A DNA stretch of 64,000 nucleotides from Punctularia strigosozonata HHB-11173 SS5 (taxonomy: Eukaryota > Basidiomycota > Agaricomycetes > Corticiales > Punctulariaceae). A program made the position numbers and the translations under genes. The stretch covers positions 798,153 to 862,152 of the forward strand of contig NW_006767433.1 of assembly GCF_000264995.1 (NCBI RefSeq), in the 5' to 3' direction. The number at the start of each line of letters is the position of its first letter. Position 1 is the first letter of the stretch. Below the pieces are notes generated by a model that saw only the letters and a program-made list of their open reading frames with translations, searched no databases and had not been told where the DNA came from. Of the stretch, positions 11,127 to 22,654 are shown one piece after another.

Positions 11127-12345
11127 GCAGACCGGCGCGGATGGCGGCGAAATGCCGCATCCGCCGATCGTTCTCAACGGACCGTCTAGGGGGCGGAACG
11201 ACTTGAGGTAGGCGACCCGGCGACGGCGGCGCTGTCTCCTATGAAGAAGGGACCGGAGTGTCCAGAGTTAGTGGGGCAGTTGAGGGAAGCAATCATGCAA
11301 CGAGATGGGCATGAACTTACCACATCAAGTACCCCAGAGCAGTATGACACAGGTTCGGCGGATTGATCTGTATGCGAAACACCATTAAACCATGTCGTTC
11401 GCTACTGTATCTCGCTCGCTTCCGCCACACGTGACGGCAGGAACGACCGAAACGAGCTGAAACCAAGGCGGAAGTGATCGAAACAGACTCGCAGATTACA
11501 CGCCGTGCAACGTATTGCCTAGATAGTCGTACCCATGGCATGCAGCATGGGCGTAAAGGGTGCGGTCATAAACGTTCGTAGCAGAAGTACTTCAGCTTGA
11601 AGGGCGATGCATCAGTCCATCCACGGCGCCGCCGCTTGTGAACAGATGCGGTCGTAGACATCGCATATAGCCAAAGCAATGCAGATGAAACCTCTTGCAT
11701 CGCGTAGAAGAATGACAGAGTAGTACTCGTGCATTCATGCGGCTAAGTCGCGATGGTACATGGATATCACCATCGAGTCGCAGAGACCAGAGACCCGGGG
11801 CTAACACAGTGAAATTGGTGGGCACCATTCACGTGATGTTTCACGGTCGTCCTCTCCTGCCCCACCCCGTCACCGCCGCCGATGACAACTGCAGCAGCCT
11901 CACCGCAATCTAATGACCTTCGGTTGATTCTCACTATTGGACCTCGCCACCGGGTCACCATGAACGGAGTTGATTGTGGTGTCGATTCATGGTTATACGC
12001 ACAACGCATTATCAGGGCTTGAATGAACTGCAAGCTGCAGCGTTGAGCACATTGTATATCGCCAGTAATGCAGCGATGAAAGGGGACTGTACGACATCGC
12101 AGATTGCGGGAGTGGCTATGGCCCGATAACGACTTCTTCACTATGGTCCACAACCCGCTCCTTTCGCGTCGGAGAACTCGGAGCCCAGTCATCTTAGCAT
12201 CATCCCACCTGACTCGTGTCCAATCCTGGGGAAGCGAGGAAGCACGTACCTCGGTGCAATCTTGAGGTGGGTATGTATCCATGTTACTCTTTGCCTTCCT
12301 CCAACACGACACTCGCTGACCACTAATCCCAGTCATATACATTAG
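11127..12345. other. Intergenic, divergent promoter region
   Basis: This interval separates the divergent GT90 copy 2 and the PNPOx-like gene. Minus-strand frames around 11767-12378 overlap the start of the latter and look like chance. No RNA gene or repeat was recognised. Confidence 0.45.
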
Positions 12346-13410
12346 ATGGGCAAATTCTACGACGCCATCCCCGACCATCTCATATCGTGGATCCGGAAAC
12401 AGGAGCTGTTCTGGGTCGCAACGGCCCCACTATCTCCCCATGGGCATGTCAATGTCTCGCCCAAGGGCTTGAAAGGTTGTTTCCACGTCGAAAGCCCCAA
12501 TGAAGGTACGGGCCGTCGTCAATCCATGGGGCAGAGCCTATTCATGATCAGTGTCCCCTTGTCAGTGTGGTATGAGGATATGACTGGGTCAGGTGGGTCT
12601 GCACCCCTTGATATCGCGACGTGAAACGTTGTACTGAGCCGACGCTGCACGCTCTTAGGAAGCGAGACAGCTGCGCACGTCCGGGAGAACGGCCGAATTA
12701 CGATCATGTTCAGCGCCTTCGAGGGCGCGGCTATGATCCTGCGCCTCTTCGGGACCGCCGTCGTCCACGAATTCGGCACGTCCGAGTACAACCGGCGGAT
12801 CGACCTCTCCTCCCGCACACCCGGCTCACGGGCCGTCGTCGAGATCAGGGTGCACAAAGTCGGCACGGTGGGTTTTATCTCGCTTCAAGTCGCCTGTCCG
12901 TTTTCTGTAATGCTGAAAACGCATTCGTGGATGTTACAGTCGTGTGGCTACGCGGTACCGATCTACACCTTCCAAAAACACCGCACAGCGCTGCTCAACT
13001 TCGCCTACAAGCGGGAGAATAAGGACCTCGCTTTTGATGGCGGCGGAGTCGCGGAGAAGGACGGCGCAAAGACGATCCGCCTCCAAGATGGCGAGCTGGA
13101 AGCGATCTGCGCGGACGGGCTGAAGGCGTACTGGAACGATAATAACATTGCGAGCATGGACGGCTTACCCGCGTTCGACAAATGTTATAAGAGCGCCCAG
13201 CCGGTGACGCACGCCCCGATCGAGGAGCCGAAGCGGAAGCTTGACACGAAGGAGGCCTTCGCCAACCTCGATGCCGAAGCGGACAACCAACTATCCAAGG
13301 CTCGCCCGGCCATCGAACGAGATGTATCACTCATCACGCTAGGATTTATGGTTGGCCTCTGCACCACCGCCATAGCGAGCCGTTTCGCATCAAAATTACA
13401 TTTTGTCTAG
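12346..13410 (+). CDS. PNPOx-like FMN-binding split-barrel protein with C-terminal membrane anchor
   Basis: Four exons (12346-12505, 12566-12592, 12659-12867, 12940-13410) give 288 residues. The 27-nt second exon is needed to join HVESPNEV to WYEDMTGSG. The N-terminal half is a pyridoxamine-5'-phosphate-oxidase-like barrel (FWVATAPLSPHGHVNVSPKG, GRITIMFSAFEGAAMILRLFG, VGTSCGYAVPIYTF). The family binds flavin and many members are not true PNP oxidases. This eukaryotic subgroup is mostly of unknown function. A hydrophobic segment near residues 265-283 (ITLGFMVGLCTTAIASRF) suggests tail anchoring, by homology to similar fungal proteins. It converges on MET2, with 133 bp between the stop codons. 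Confidence 0.88.
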
Positions 13411-13543
13411 GTTTTACTGCGCCGAACGTGTATGTATCCCTTGTACACCATGTAGTTTCTACGCCTCGCACGAACGTCCCTTGGATAGCAACATGAACTG
13501 TCCAAAGCGAATAATGATAAGCAAATCGCACCGCGCTGTGCCT

Positions 13544-15012
13544 TCACCACCTCGTGATATCTGCCTCAGCCTCCCCGAACACGCTCGTCTTTTTTATGTC
13601 GAAGCCCTCTTCCGGCTGCTCTTCGGTCTCCGCGCCAGATGCGTATAGCCCCGGGAACTCCCTCTTCAAGAATCTGAGAATATGCCCGTTGATCTGCTCG
13701 AACTCGAGCAAGAACCCGTCATGGCCGTCAGGGGACTGGATCACCACCAGCTCCGCGCCGGGAATGTGCGCCGCGATCTCGCGCTGCTCGCTGATGGTGA
13801 ACAATCCGTCAGTCTGGATGCCGATGACGAGCGCCCGGGGCGGAAGCGTCGCGAGCACCTCGGCCAGCGCTACGTTCTCGTCCTCGGCGGACGACCGACC
13901 CCGCGCGACGTCGTGCGTGTCCATCTTGCGCGTGATCGCGATGTAGCAGTTCGCGTCGAAGCGCGCGACGAACTTGTCGCCCTGGTACCGGAGGTACGAC
14001 TGCGCGGAGAAGATCGGCTTGGACGATGAGGGCGTCGCCGCGCGCGAGCCCGTGCTGTTCAGGCTTGTCGGGCCCTCGCCGAGCGCAGGCGTGCGCGGCT
14101 TGGGGTTGCGTAGCCCATCATTGTGCGCCGCGAGCGCCTCGTCCGCTGGCGTGGCGGGGGACAGGGGCGGCGTGATTATCCCCGCCTCGCGGTTGACCGG
14201 TAGCTTCTGCGGCTTGCGGCCGAACCGGCTCTCGAAAGAGTCGCGCGAGCGGTAGGTGAGGAGTGCGGCCATGCGCGCCGCGGCGAGACCCGAAGCCGGC
14301 TGGGCGATGTAGTATCCGTCATCGTAGCCCGGGTCGCTGTAGATGCTCTGCCGTTGGGCTTCGCCCCAGGAGATGCACCACGCCGAGTGCCGGGCTGAGG
14401 TCGCGATCGGGATGATATGCTTGATGTAGCCGGGATGGGTACAGAGCGGCCATTCGAGAACGGCCATGCCACCCATGGACCCGCCTATCGCGACGGCAAC
14501 GGAAGAAACGCCGAGCGAATCAAGGACGAGTTTGTGCAGTCTGGAAAGGCACTCGGTCGGTGAAAACGGGTCACATTGGGACAAGATGAGGAAAGGCGCA
14601 CCGGACATCGTCGCGAATGGAGGTGAGAGGAAACTCGGGCCCATATGGTTTGCCCGTTTCCGGGTTTGTGGTGACCGGTGACGCAGAGCCATAGGGTGAC
14701 CCGGTAACGTTTGCGCAGAATATGAAGTATTTGCTGGGATCGAATGCCTTGCCACGACCCATCAAAGGACCCCACCTTGTATCATGCGTCAGTCCAGGAA
14801 GCATAGAGATCCAGGTGACACACATACCAGTCCTCGACGTCTGCGCTCCCAGTAAACGCATGACATATGATCATCACATTGTCCCTCGACTCGTTCAGCT
14901 TGCCCCATGTCTTGTATGCAATAGGCACTTCGTACAGCGTCCTTCCGCACTCGAAATCGAAAGCTGGAACCACATGGATTGACTGCTCTATGAGCTCGGA
15001 AATCGAGGACAT
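13544..15012 (-). CDS. MET2: Homoserine O-acetyltransferase
   Basis: Three exons (15012-14828, 14775-14602, 14540-13544) give 451 residues. The enzyme transfers acetyl from acetyl-CoA to L-homoserine, feeding methionine synthesis by sulfhydrylation. It is an alpha/beta hydrolase-fold protein. The sequence shows DWWGPLMGRGKAFDPSKYF, the nucleophile elbow GGSMGG, SARHSAWCISWGEAQRQSI, and the late Asp (IQTDGLFTISEQ) and His (DGHDGFLLE) of the triad. A low-complexity insertion rich in Pro, Ser and Thr between about residues 250 and 310 is usual for fungal MET2. The start matches the family N-terminus, and the body is complete. Confidence 0.95.
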
Positions 15013-15446
15013 GATATCGTGCTAAAGTGTAGGAAGGAGACCCGATCGTTGTCAGGATGCGTTCAAATTTCCCGCAGGTGAGAACAAATGTTCGTTTTCA
15101 CAGCTCTGAGTCAAGATGAAAGTGCAGAAAGCCCGACGGATTGCACCACTCCCAGCCAGTGCGGAAGGAGTCATGTTGCGACGAAATCTCCGCGTAATCG
15201 TTGACCGCAGCTCAACCATACTTTCTCACGCGTCTTCTTCCTTTGACGGCGATCTCGCAAGGCTTTGGGTCGCGCTTGCCTCCTGAATAATTGGCGCTCA
15301 CAATGTGCCTTTTGTGCAAGCCGGTAGACTCCAGAATACAGGCGTCCGTCTGTATCCAATGCCTGTCAGATTGAGCGTGATCATAAGCACATGGAGTACG
15401 ATCGCCCTTCTTGGCAGAGCTCCTTCAGCTTGGCGGACGCCGAACA

Positions 15447-15717
15447 TCAGCAGTCGGGATTGCATACAATGTCACACAGAGGCAAGCAATGTCTAAGTCG
15501 AAAGATTTGTTAGTTGATTCTAACTTATATGTGGTTTACTAGGATACTTGCACTTGCGAACAGCAGACGAGCTGCGGGGGAAGTTCATCCGAGCTCTGAG
15601 GCGCAGCTCGAACGGTAGCAAGACTGGAAGCACGGGCTGGTCAGTAACCAACAATGTAGCATTAAGATATCTAGCTTACATGGCTGCGACGGCAATAGTA
15701 GCGAATAAAAGCTTCAT
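15447..15717 (-). CDS. Small secreted cysteine-rich peptide A (unrecognised family)
   Basis: Three exons (15717-15680, 15623-15552, 15492-15447) give 51 residues: a signal peptide (MKLLFATIAVAAILATVRAA), a short Pro/Gln/Ser region, and a C-terminal core ending CCSQVHCLPLCDIVCNPDC. The six cysteines follow CC-x4-C-x3-C-x3-C-x3-C. Splicing uses a GT donor in intron 1 and a GC donor in intron 2 (GCAAGT). A TATA box lies about 57 bp upstream. The neighbour at 16156-16442 has the same exon 2 and exon 3 lengths and the same core, which is the main evidence that this tiny gene is real. I recognise no family. The core differs from hydrophobins, which need eight cysteines and a much longer chain. The role is unknown; it is presumably processed and extracellular. 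Confidence 0.75.
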
Positions 15718-15773
15718 GACTATAGAAACAGGTGCAGTGCTTGACAGGCGTGGATATCCGGACAACGTCCGTC

Positions 15774-15779
15774 CTTATA
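15774..15779 (-). promoter_or_regulatory. TATA box of peptide A
   Basis: TATAAG lies about 57 bp upstream of the ATG at 15717, matching the position of the element upstream of peptide B. Confidence 0.55.
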
Positions 15780-16155
15780 GCCTGTATGAAGTCCTCCGCC
15801 GTGCACGCACATGTACATGATCATTGCACGAAGCGCAGTGTGTAGCGTCAGGCGTCGCCGAATGGGTCTCATTCCCCGTCATACTCAATCCTCAATCTCG
15901 AGGAATGATGACGTATGGCAGACATCCGAGTCGGTCTCAAACATTCCGTCGATCACGCTTGTTTTGGATCGCCCCGTAACGCAGTGCTTCTCAATTCGAG
16001 TTCTCAGTCAAGCAGAAACTCGTGAGTCAAGCTAGCTCCTACGAACGTGATATTCGATACCGAGGATGGTATTGAGGATCATGTATGGTAGGTGAACGAC
16101 TGAAGTTACCACTTGTCTACAAGACTACGACCGCCTCCGTGCGAGCTCTCCGGAA

Positions 16156-16442
16156 TCAACAGCTTGTATCGCAGGCAATGTCGCATATTGGGAAGCAGTC
16201 ACTGGTTAATATCCGGTCAGGGCCTGTCCATTCGCTACCGCCGTCTTTCAATAACTCACACTTGGGAGCAACACAGCACCTTCGGTATAGGCGTTGGCCA
16301 GGCCGTGGCAGCCGCTTGCGCCGTGGCAATGCTAAAGAGACGATGGTACGCATTAGCCTATCAAGGGCGTTGAAGCCGAACTGCCGGAGACTCACCACGC
16401 AAGGGCGCTAACAGCGAGGAAGAGCTTTGTGTTGTATATCAT
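16156..16442 (-). CDS. Small secreted cysteine-rich peptide B (unrecognised family)
   Basis: Three exons (16442-16396, 16331-16260, 16201-16156) give 54 residues: a signal peptide (MIYNTKLFLAVSALACIATA), a short Ala/Pro/Thr spacer, then the core CCSQVDCFPICDIACDTSC. Shared with peptide A are exon 2 (72 nt), exon 3 (46 nt), both intron phases, the CCSQV, P and CDI positions and all six cysteines, while the spacers have diverged. That means selection on the core. Here intron 2 has an ordinary GTGAGT donor. TATA lies about 50 bp upstream. The function is unknown; it could be a signal, surface or effector-like peptide. Confidence 0.75.
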
Positions 16443-16491
16443 TGCGTGGTGAGCGATGACCTGCTTCTGTGCACCCTCGCAAAGCGATACT

Positions 16492-16497
16492 TATACG
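16492..16497 (-). promoter_or_regulatory. TATA box of peptide B
   Basis: TATAAG lies about 50 bp upstream of the ATG at 16442, the same hexamer and nearly the same spacing as for peptide A. Confidence 0.55.
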
Positions 16498-17665
16498 ATA
16501 TTGCACACACGCAGGTGACAAGGCTGCGATCATTCCTAGGGAAGTCCTGCATAATACACGGTTGGAAATCCGCGTTTTCGCCCCGCCTGCTTGGGTTTAG
16601 GCTGTTCATTGACGGGTCAACGGGACGGCAGTGCCAGGCACATCAACGCGCACGGCCACCTACGTTACGTATCCTCGGATTTACGACAGGCAGCGGACGC
16701 GGTCGTAATGATCCGTTCACGTATCCCGGGCCGCAAGACTCGTTCAGGCCGCAAAAGACCCTTTCTTCGCCAGTCATCCGATAGACCTCTGCGATGCTAT
16801 CATGCGGAGAGCAAGCGCGGGAGGCTCGAGGTCTTCACCGAGCCCGAGATGTACGGTCTCCGACAGTCTCCGGACGATGCGTACCTTTGGTTATTGCACA
16901 ATGTTGCCGGCTGACGACGGCACGTTCGTGAGGTACGCAGCGCCGTGGCATACGGACTCGATAGGTTCCGTGTTTGCCGGAGCGCAGCCGTCCGCTCAGC
17001 CTGGAGCTTGGTACTACGTCTGTTGGATAGACCGAGCATCATATGCGACAGCGCCCGAGTTTCCACGGTCACGCACTACTACGAGGAACCCCATATACTA
17101 GCGTTTTTCTCCAATATTGTCGAGAATACTCTTAATGAATTACGAGAGAGGCTCAGGCTGCCGTAGACCCATTGAAAGAAACTACGAGGCTGTTGTTACC
17201 GGCGCGGTTATGACATGTCGAGCGCCCATGAGCGCCTTTATGCTGGGAATACAGTATACAGCATATCGTGCCCTATCGCACCCCTCGACATAAAGATAGG
17301 ATCCTCTGTCGACCTGGACCGCAACAAATTGAGGAAGTCCAGACCTTGATCCCGTCCTATTCCATCGCACAACTTGGAGATTCTTATCGGCATTTCCATG
17401 ATGTACACAACATCGTACAACTTCGCCCGCTCATGATCAAGGAAGCAATATCATCGCTGGCGGTCATTCCAAGGCACTACAAATTTCAATACTCATACAG
17501 CGCTATAAAGGAGACAAAGCATTCCCGTCACGGGAAAGCACACCCGGTGCAAGCACCAGAGAAGTCTACGACGTCCGCCGTAGCCGTGGCAGGATAACAA
17601 CAGGCTTCTTATTAATACACCTATCATTTTCTCGATGCCGAACTCGACAGTTGTGTCGCCACCGT
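16498..17665. other. Intergenic
   Basis: This stretch of about 1.2 kb lies between the peptide pair and the aldolase stop codon. Short frames on both strands lack domains and splice logic. I looked for further copies of the CCSQV core here and saw none. Confidence 0.4.
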
Positions 17666-18830
17666 TCACATGCTATACCCAGACTTCGCAGAAGCTACTC
17701 CACTCGCCTTAACCGCCGCACTGAGCTCGTTCGCGAAAGCGGCGGTGATAGAGTCGATGTCCGTCGTGACGCTCACCAGGTCGAAGCCTTGCTCGAATCG
17801 TTTGGCCGATTGTTCGCCAGTCAGACCTGTCCATCAGATGAATGTGAGGAGTGTAGTTCTGTAGCATTGAGACTGGTTATACAACGCACAAAATATGGCT
17901 GCGAGCTTGCCGGCGGATTTGGCAGCGGCCAAGATCCGCGCGATGGCATCTTCGTGCTCCTGGGAACCGAACTCGACGCCCATCGAGAGCGCAAGATCAA
18001 ACGGTCCGATCTGTCCAATCAATGTTCGCGTCCCACAAATGGCATCAATCAACAACGCCGACTTTTGAGCCAGGTGCGCACGCGCTCACAAATGCGATAT
18101 CGATCCCTTCCTTGCAAATCGCTTCCACGTCCCTCAATGAATCCGGGTGTTCGATCTGTACTGCAATCAGCGTCTCGGCATCCGCTGCGGCACGGTACTG
18201 GGCTCCAAGGGCACCGGCGGCGTGGGTGAACATTGGCCCGAATCCACGGACACCGTTCGGCGGGTACTTGCACGCCGCGACGACCTTGCGGACGATGTCG
18301 AGCGAGTTTACCATGGGCACAACGATGCCGTGCGCGCCCGCGTCGAGGGCTCGCTTGATCATCCAGGGTTCGTCACCCGGGATGCGAATGAAGGGCGAGA
18401 CACCGCGATCTGCGATCGTGTTCGCTAGATCGTAGTACTTTTCATCTAACGGAGAGGGCCTTAGTCGGAATGCGAGGCAAGAACGGTGGCGGACGAGAAC
18501 AATGGGGAAGATCGCGTCAAAACGACACAAACCTGTGATGAGGCCGTGTTCTGGACGAAACCGGATTTGGCGTCAGCCTGATGAACAATGGAGCGAGAAG
18601 ATTTGCCAATGACCGCCGTCAATCACCACCCATGAGACACCATCGGTATTAGCGATCGTACGCGCGACGACGGTGCTCGGGATGGTGAGCCATGCGCCTG
18701 CCGCCTTCTTCCCTTCTGACTGTCGACAGCGAAGGCGCGGAGTTCTTCAGCCACGGAATACGGGATGAGACGAAGGATCGCCGGCGGTGCTCACCCTCAA
18801 AGCATCGCGTATTGGTATCGTCAATCCCAT
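17666..18830 (-). CDS. HpcH/HpaI family aldolase
   Basis: Six exons (18830-18795, 18704-18614, 18550-18533, 18445-18090, 18010-17890, 17826-17666) give 260 residues. The 18-nt exon 3 supplies EHGLIT and is essential for the frame. Family features are GAWLTIPSTVVARTIA, WVVIDGEHGLITDEKYYDLA, DAGAHGIVVPMV, the metal-ligand Glu in VQIEH, and the metal-ligand Asp in IAFIGPFDLALSMG. Class II HpcH/HpaI enzymes cleave 4-hydroxy-2-oxo acids to pyruvate or oxaloacetate plus an aldehyde, using a divalent metal. The natural substrate of fungal members is mostly unknown. The start codon is the only in-frame ATG before the exon 1 donor, but that exon is poorly conserved, so the first 12 residues are the weakest part. 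Confidence 0.9.
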
Positions 18831-19744
18831 CTTCCTCTCTGTTGACGTGGATGTCAGCGATAACGAACCCGAGCGGTGGGATCCCTCGTTTGTCGTGCTA
18901 TGTATGCTCCATGAACCCGGCGGACGCACGCCCGGACCCCCGGGCGAAGGCCTGAACGGCTCCCCGCTGCACGGATTCGCACCTCCCCGGTATGGCGGTC
19001 CGAGTAGCCCGCGGCGAACTGGTGGAGTCGATATCATCGTCGCTACCCTCGGCGTCCAAGTCTGCAGAAGACGGCCATGACTTCGATCGTTCCAGATCAC
19101 CGCTGGTTGGACATTGGCTCTTCCAAGCAGCATCGCGGCTAATGTACGCGAGCGTATAGGGGTCGTAATCGCTAGTACACAAAATCCATTGTGATAGAAG
19201 ACCCATTAACGCATGCGCAGGAGAAGAAACTGCAATCGAACGTGAAAGAGCACAGGTCACGAGATCAATTATATTACATAATATTGACACCACCTGCTCG
19301 GCCGCCGAATTGCAAGAAGTACTTATGTAGTATTCGAACGATGTTCTTGACTGTGCCCGCTGAGATACCTCTGAATGGCAATTTCCCAAATTGTCTCCGT
19401 TGGCCCAGGATCGCGGCTATTGCAAACACCGACGGAAGTATCGACGTTCGGGGCGCTGCTGAATCTCGGATCAGCGAATATTATTTTCATCGGATTGCTT
19501 ATATTTCTCTGTCAATTTGTAGGCACCAGCATGAAGTATTTGTCGGACGGGTCGGCAGTGAGCTGCTTCGTTCGCGGACGCCGACGAGGACATGGAACGT
19601 GACGCCACTGGCATCACATCGCCCCCCTTCCGGTGGAACATGCGACCTCCTTTACTACCGTTCACATGAACTTGTTCTAGGCCCAGCTTGGATGCGACAT
19701 GAGTACGTTCCCGTGAGCCTCTTCGGAAAAGCGATAGGTTGCTA
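18831..19744. other. Intergenic
   Basis: This is promoter-side sequence of the aldolase and the 3' side of MED9. A minus-strand frame of 163 codons (18898-19389) and a plus-strand frame (19191-19898) overlap each other and show neither domains nor splice-supported extension. No RNA gene was seen. Confidence 0.4.
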
Positions 19745-20271
19745 TCATTGGTACGGGGTGGACGCCGTCGAGTCGATCTCCATCCTCGCGGCCTCGTGCT
19801 CGCTGGTCGACGTCGCGAGTGACATGTTGGATGTAAAGAGCGCTAGCTGCGATCTGCGCGGAGGGGTTGATAACGTAAACCAGGCAGTCCACGAATAAGA
19901 ACCCGTTCACCGCCACGAGAGGTGCTGGAGGGAGTGACGATAGCCTCCTCACCTGGTCCTCTCCCGCAATTTCTCGAGCATTTCTATCACTCGATCCTGA
20001 TCGGCGATGCTCAGCTCGCCGCCTGGAAGACCGTTGGCAGTATCCTTCGCTTTCAGAAGGGCATCCTTGAAGTCTTTGGTCTTCGCGCGCGATGGGGTCT
20101 CAGTACGCGAAACGGATCAGAACGCCGTAAAGCGCAAACACGCACAGCTTGGAGGAGCGCCTGCCGCGTCTGCGGATTATTGATACCCTCTGCCCGTTGA
20201 GTGATCTCCAGCACGTCCGCCAACTTGGCTAAGATACCGTCGAACGCGGATGTCGGAAGAGTATTCGTCAT
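19745..20271 (-). CDS. med9: Mediator complex subunit 9
   Basis: Three exons (20271-20146, 20080-19953, 19853-19745) give 120 residues. The joined core is two amphipathic helices: FDGILAKLADVLEITQRAE, GINNPQTRQALLQA, TKDFKDALLKAKDTANG, LPGGELSIADQDRVIEMLEK and LRERTRSQLALF. LPGGE in the turn between the helices and the basic end of the second helix are the pattern of fungal Med9. Med9 sits in the middle module of Mediator and works in the nucleus in RNA polymerase II activation. The last exon was chosen because its first codon restores an Arg-Ser-Gln-Leu run after LRERT. Its tail is poorly conserved. Alternative 3' exons cannot be ruled out. Confidence 0.78.
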
Positions 20272-20956
20272 CTCGGGCCCGCGCCCTGGAATCTCAGGCT
20301 GTCCGGTGATAACTTCGTGATAAGTGCGCGTCGTCGACGTCGATGTCAGACAGGACAGCGCGTGGAACTAGACGGCTGCAGAAAATACAGACCCAGCGTA
20401 TTCGGATCAGCCCAAGTGCGACCGCGAGGGAAGGTGGAAAAGCGACCCAGGAGGGGCTTGGTGGCGATGTAGTGGCTTGATTAATGCCTTGAGATAACTC
20501 CGCCCCTCAGTCTAATCTGTGACCTGCGTCGGCGTCCTGAAGCATTTTCATCCATAGCCTCACTAAGTGAGACAAGGGCTAGCATGCGCGATCGTCCCGC
20601 TATTCGGAAAAGAGGGGTACACTCATCGCCCGGCGTTCATCCAATCGCAGGTTGTCGATCACGCTGGGAGTAGCGACGGATGCAAAGTTCGTTTTCATGG
20701 CCAGTGGTATGAGGGAATACAATCGTGTCCATTATAACTACTAATCGTGTTTGAAGCGTCGAAGATAGGAGATTACAAAATGCCAATGCCAAGAAAATTG
20801 CTACATAGTGTCCGTCCCGGCGACATATGGCGCGCCATAGATACAAGCTAGCAGATACTGAGTATAACTTACGGGTACAGATGAGGGGCCAATACTATAG
20901 GTAGGTCGTACAGCGGGGGCAGGAAGGGGTATAGGCCCGCGGATGGAGCGATGCGA
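20272..20956. other. Intergenic, MED9 promoter side
   Basis: This stretch lies between the MED9 start and the stop of the Medusa-like gene. No reading frame, RNA or repeat could be supported. Confidence 0.45.
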
Positions 20957-22654
20957 TTAGGTGAGGATAGTGTGACCGAGGTCGGGGTACGGCATGCCGG
21001 CGAGGTCCGGGGCGAACGCGTCCAGCTGCGGCGGGAGCTCGCGATGGACAACGTCGCCGGGCGACGTGAAGTGGAAGTAATTTGTCGGCTCCGGACCCCA
21101 TGGTCCGGGCATGGGTCCGGCGACGTCTGTCAGATAAGCGGTCGTGTCGAGCCCACATGCCACCGTAGGGGAATCGTAGTCGGATTCGTCGAACGACGAG
21201 GAGCGTGATATGGCGATTTGCGGCCTCATGGACAACGCAACGTCGTGGTGATGGTACGGGAGCATCATGTCGCGCACTTGCGCCTCCGCCAGCGGATGGT
21301 CGGGGCTGAGGACGGGGGTGGTGGGCGGCGAGGAGAGCGAAGTCGTCGGTGAGACTGGCGAGGCTTCCAATCCTCCGGCTAAGATTTGCAGACCGTCGGC
21401 CTGATGCTCCATCGGTTGGAGGTGGATCCACTAGACGACGCTTGAGTCAGAAACAATTCGTCGAAGGGGACGGAGAGTTGCTCACATATTTGTGGAGGAT
21501 CTTTTTGAGAGCCTCCTCGAGTCGCGTCCACGGGAAGACCTTGACGTCCTTTTCGATACTTCTGGGCTTCGGCATGGGGTAATCCACTATTTGCTGGAAC
21601 AATCGACTCATCCCCGACTTATGCTTCGACACGGTAGTGGGGTGGATGTACTCGAGGTTTCTGAAACGAATCGCGTGAGTAAAGTCGTAACAGCCGTCGA
21701 CGATAAGCCAGCTCACCTGCGGATCCTGTTTTTCTCGTCGACCTCAAACTCGACACCAATCAAGAATTCGAGCAGGCGGATCAAATCCACCGACGTGACG
21801 CAATATGCGCCCTTGTCCGCGCGGTAGATGCACGATATGATGTCTCGGTCGGTGGGCTGGCGGAGACCGAGCGACTGCTCGGTGTCGTAGTCCTGCTGGC
21901 TGAACGGCTGGCAGCGGACGGTGAGAGAGGTGCCGTCGAAAACCCGGGTGAAATGGACGAGGCGGCGCCCAGCCTGAATTTCCGAAGTGTCCCACGCCTC
22001 GTTCATCTCCGTCAAGGAGTTGGAGAACGCGAGGGGCGTCCATGTTTGAGGGAGGACCGACGTCGTCGTCGTCGTCTCCGGCGGGGCCAAGTGCTCCTGC
22101 GACCGGACATTACGGAGTCCCGGGCTGACGGCACGACGAGCGCGGGCGGACGACGATGCGTGGCGCTTCTTGCGAGAGTCGCGCGATGAAGGCCGGTACT
22201 CTTGGTCAAAGTCGTCATACGTTGGCGACGGGGTGGGGCGTGCATAGGGAGTGATGTTACGTGGGCGGGTGCGAGTTCCGCGAAGGACAGACGAGCCGGA
22301 AGACGACGATGTGACAATATGGAGGGCGGGCCTTGCGTCGGAGGAAGGGAGCAACAGGCCACAATCACCCCTGTCCAGAAGCTCCCCGTCGTGCGACATG
22401 ACCTCGACAAAGAGGCGGGTCCCGCGACACAGAGAGAGGGGTGCGCTTGCGGTGAGAGTCCAGCAGGTCCCTCCGATGGTATTCTGGACAAGGGACGTGT
22501 CCAGCGACGAGATTCCTCCAAGGACCAGCCGCGCGAAGACGGCTGTAGGCCCGGTGTTGAAGATATCGACGGTTGCGGTGATCGAGACCTTGTCGCCGTG
22601 CGCGACCGCGGAATGGTGCATCACGGAGATCATCTGGCCGGGCGGGGGAGTCAT
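20957..22654 (-). CDS. Medusa-like (DUF7082) developmental regulator
   Basis: Three exons (22654-21717, 21660-21486, 21430-20957) give 528 residues. The N-terminus is a beta-rich stretch (KVSITATVDIFNTGPT), followed by a basic, Ser/Arg-rich disordered segment with nuclear-localisation-like KKRH. The conserved block at about residues 230-370 includes RRLVHFTRVFDGTSL, DIISCIYRADKGAYCVTSVD, EVDEKNRIRRNLE, PTTVSKHKS and KPRSIEKDVKVFPWTRLEEA LKKILHKY. This is the domain of Aspergillus MedA and its relatives (Acr1, Ren1), now called DUF7082, which control conidiophore or other developmental programmes as nuclear regulators. The assignment to the domain is strong; the role in a basidiomycete is inferred. 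The start is the first ATG of the open frame, and an upstream exon is possible. Confidence 0.82.

Noticed and set aside
15447-16442. Calling the two small peptides hydrophobins or pheromone precursors
   Set aside because: They have six cysteines in a 19-residue core, not the eight-cysteine hydrophobin pattern, and no C-terminal CaaX prenylation motif.
19191-19898. A 235-codon plus-strand frame as a gene
   Set aside because: It overlaps the MED9 last exon on the other strand and shows no domain or splice support.
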